The notes below the pieces were generated by a model, which worked only from the letters and a program-made list of their open reading frames with translations, did not search any database and was not told the DNA's origin. A program made the position numbers and the translations under genes. A DNA stretch of 13,700 nucleotides, taken from Deltaproteobacteria bacterium (GTDB taxonomy: Bacteria > Desulfobacterota > DSM-4660 > Desulfatiglandales > HGW-15). Positions 13,360-13,700 of the stretch are shown here, in pieces (positions within the stretch are counted from its first letter, which is position 1; every line of letters begins with the position of its first letter). The stretch is from the NCBI GenBank assembly GCA_020342025.1, contig CP070840.1:2614395-2628094 (forward strand). The letters are read 5' to 3'.

Positions 13360-13700
13360 TTAATCTTTCCAGAGCCCTTTTTCTTTATAATACTTGATCG
13401 CGCCCGGATGGTACGGATTGCCCAGTTGTTTAGCGCTCCATTCCAGCGAAAGGCGTTTTGCAGGGGCAAAGGTTTTGGAGACACAGGCGAGATTTTCATT
13501 TAAGGCCTTGGCCAGTTTATAGGCCATGTCATCACTCATATCTGCGTCGGCGATAAAATGCATCCCGTTATCGACCGTCTCAACTGCATAATCCACCCCC
13601 TTGAAGTGGTTGGGAGCATAAGAGTACTTTCCAAAATAGGGTTTTTCCTCAATATATTTCTTCCGATCCGCCTCCTGCCAGGAGATCATCTTGATCTCAT
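13360..13700 (-). CDS. TAXI-family TRAP solute-binding receptor, C-terminal part (truncated by window edge)
   Basis: The frame is open from the window edge to TAA at 13360-13362, about 113 residues. The first complete codons at the edge read Glu-Ile-Lys and then an internal Met. The C-terminal features of TAXI receptors are visible: a region like VDNGMHFIADADMSDDMAYKL and the ending HPGAIKYYKEKGLWKD. TAXI receptors are usually a little over 300 aa, so roughly two thirds, including the signal peptide, lie beyond 13700. It captures the substrate in the periplasm for the fused permease encoded 28 nt downstream. The promoter of the whole minus-strand operon is probably upstream of this gene, outside the window. 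Confidence 0.85.
   Translation of the reverse strand, partial: EIKMISWQEADRKKYIEEKPYFGKYSYAPNHFKGVDYAVETVDNGMHFIADADMSDDMAYKLAKALNENLACVSKTFAPAKRLSLEWSAKQLGNPYHPGAIKYYKEKGLWKD

Noticed and set aside
13332..13499. Longer TRAP permease frame starting at 13499
   Set aside because: It would overlap the receptor gene by about 140 nt and adds a non-membrane, poorly coding N-terminus; ATG 13331 has a good SD.

Overview
The window looks like chromosomal DNA of a strictly anaerobic bacterium, most likely a Desulfobacterota ('deltaproteobacterial') lineage. This is inferred from gene content: a tungsten-type aldehyde:ferredoxin oxidoreductase (AOR), a radical-SAM lysine-2,3-aminomutase-like enzyme, a dicluster ferredoxin, a TAXI-type TRAP transporter and heptamer-repeat spacers. 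No rRNA, tRNA, CRISPR array or transposase was seen, so the placement is tentative.

Plus-strand half (1-5719). The 3' end of an unrecognised gene (to 101) is followed by an AT-rich spacer. That spacer holds a near-consensus sigma70 promoter (TTGACA, 18 nt, TATAAT; 275-304) and a leader of about 290 nt with hairpins, a possible 22-codon upstream ORF and a self-complementary Shine-Dalgarno (SD) hairpin. Next come a 711-aa HEAT-repeat protein (604-2739), a KamA-type aminomutase (2932-4005) and a beta-CASP metallo-beta-lactamase nuclease (4109-5719). The nuclease gene is bracketed by two inverted copies of a 26-bp box and by two unrelated period-7 repeat arrays.

Minus-strand half (5924-13700), transcribed right to left towards 5924. 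The order is TAXI solute receptor (cut by the window end), fused TRAP permease, thiamine-diphosphate (ThDP) decarboxylase/lyase-like enzyme, 2x[4Fe-4S] ferredoxin, short-chain dehydrogenase, AOR, and a small cupin whose SD lies in the last codons of the AOR gene. The two halves converge at 5720-5923.

Read together, the minus-strand genes suggest an uptake and oxidation route for an organic acid. TRAP-TAXI would import it; the NAD-type dehydrogenase could oxidise a hydroxy acid to a 2-oxo acid; the ThDP enzyme could decarboxylate or cleave that to an aldehyde; the AOR would oxidise the aldehyde to a carboxylate and pass low-potential electrons to the co-encoded ferredoxin. The substrate cannot be read from the sequence. 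Several gaps inside this operon carry strong inverted repeats without U-tracts, possibly setting differential expression along one long transcript.
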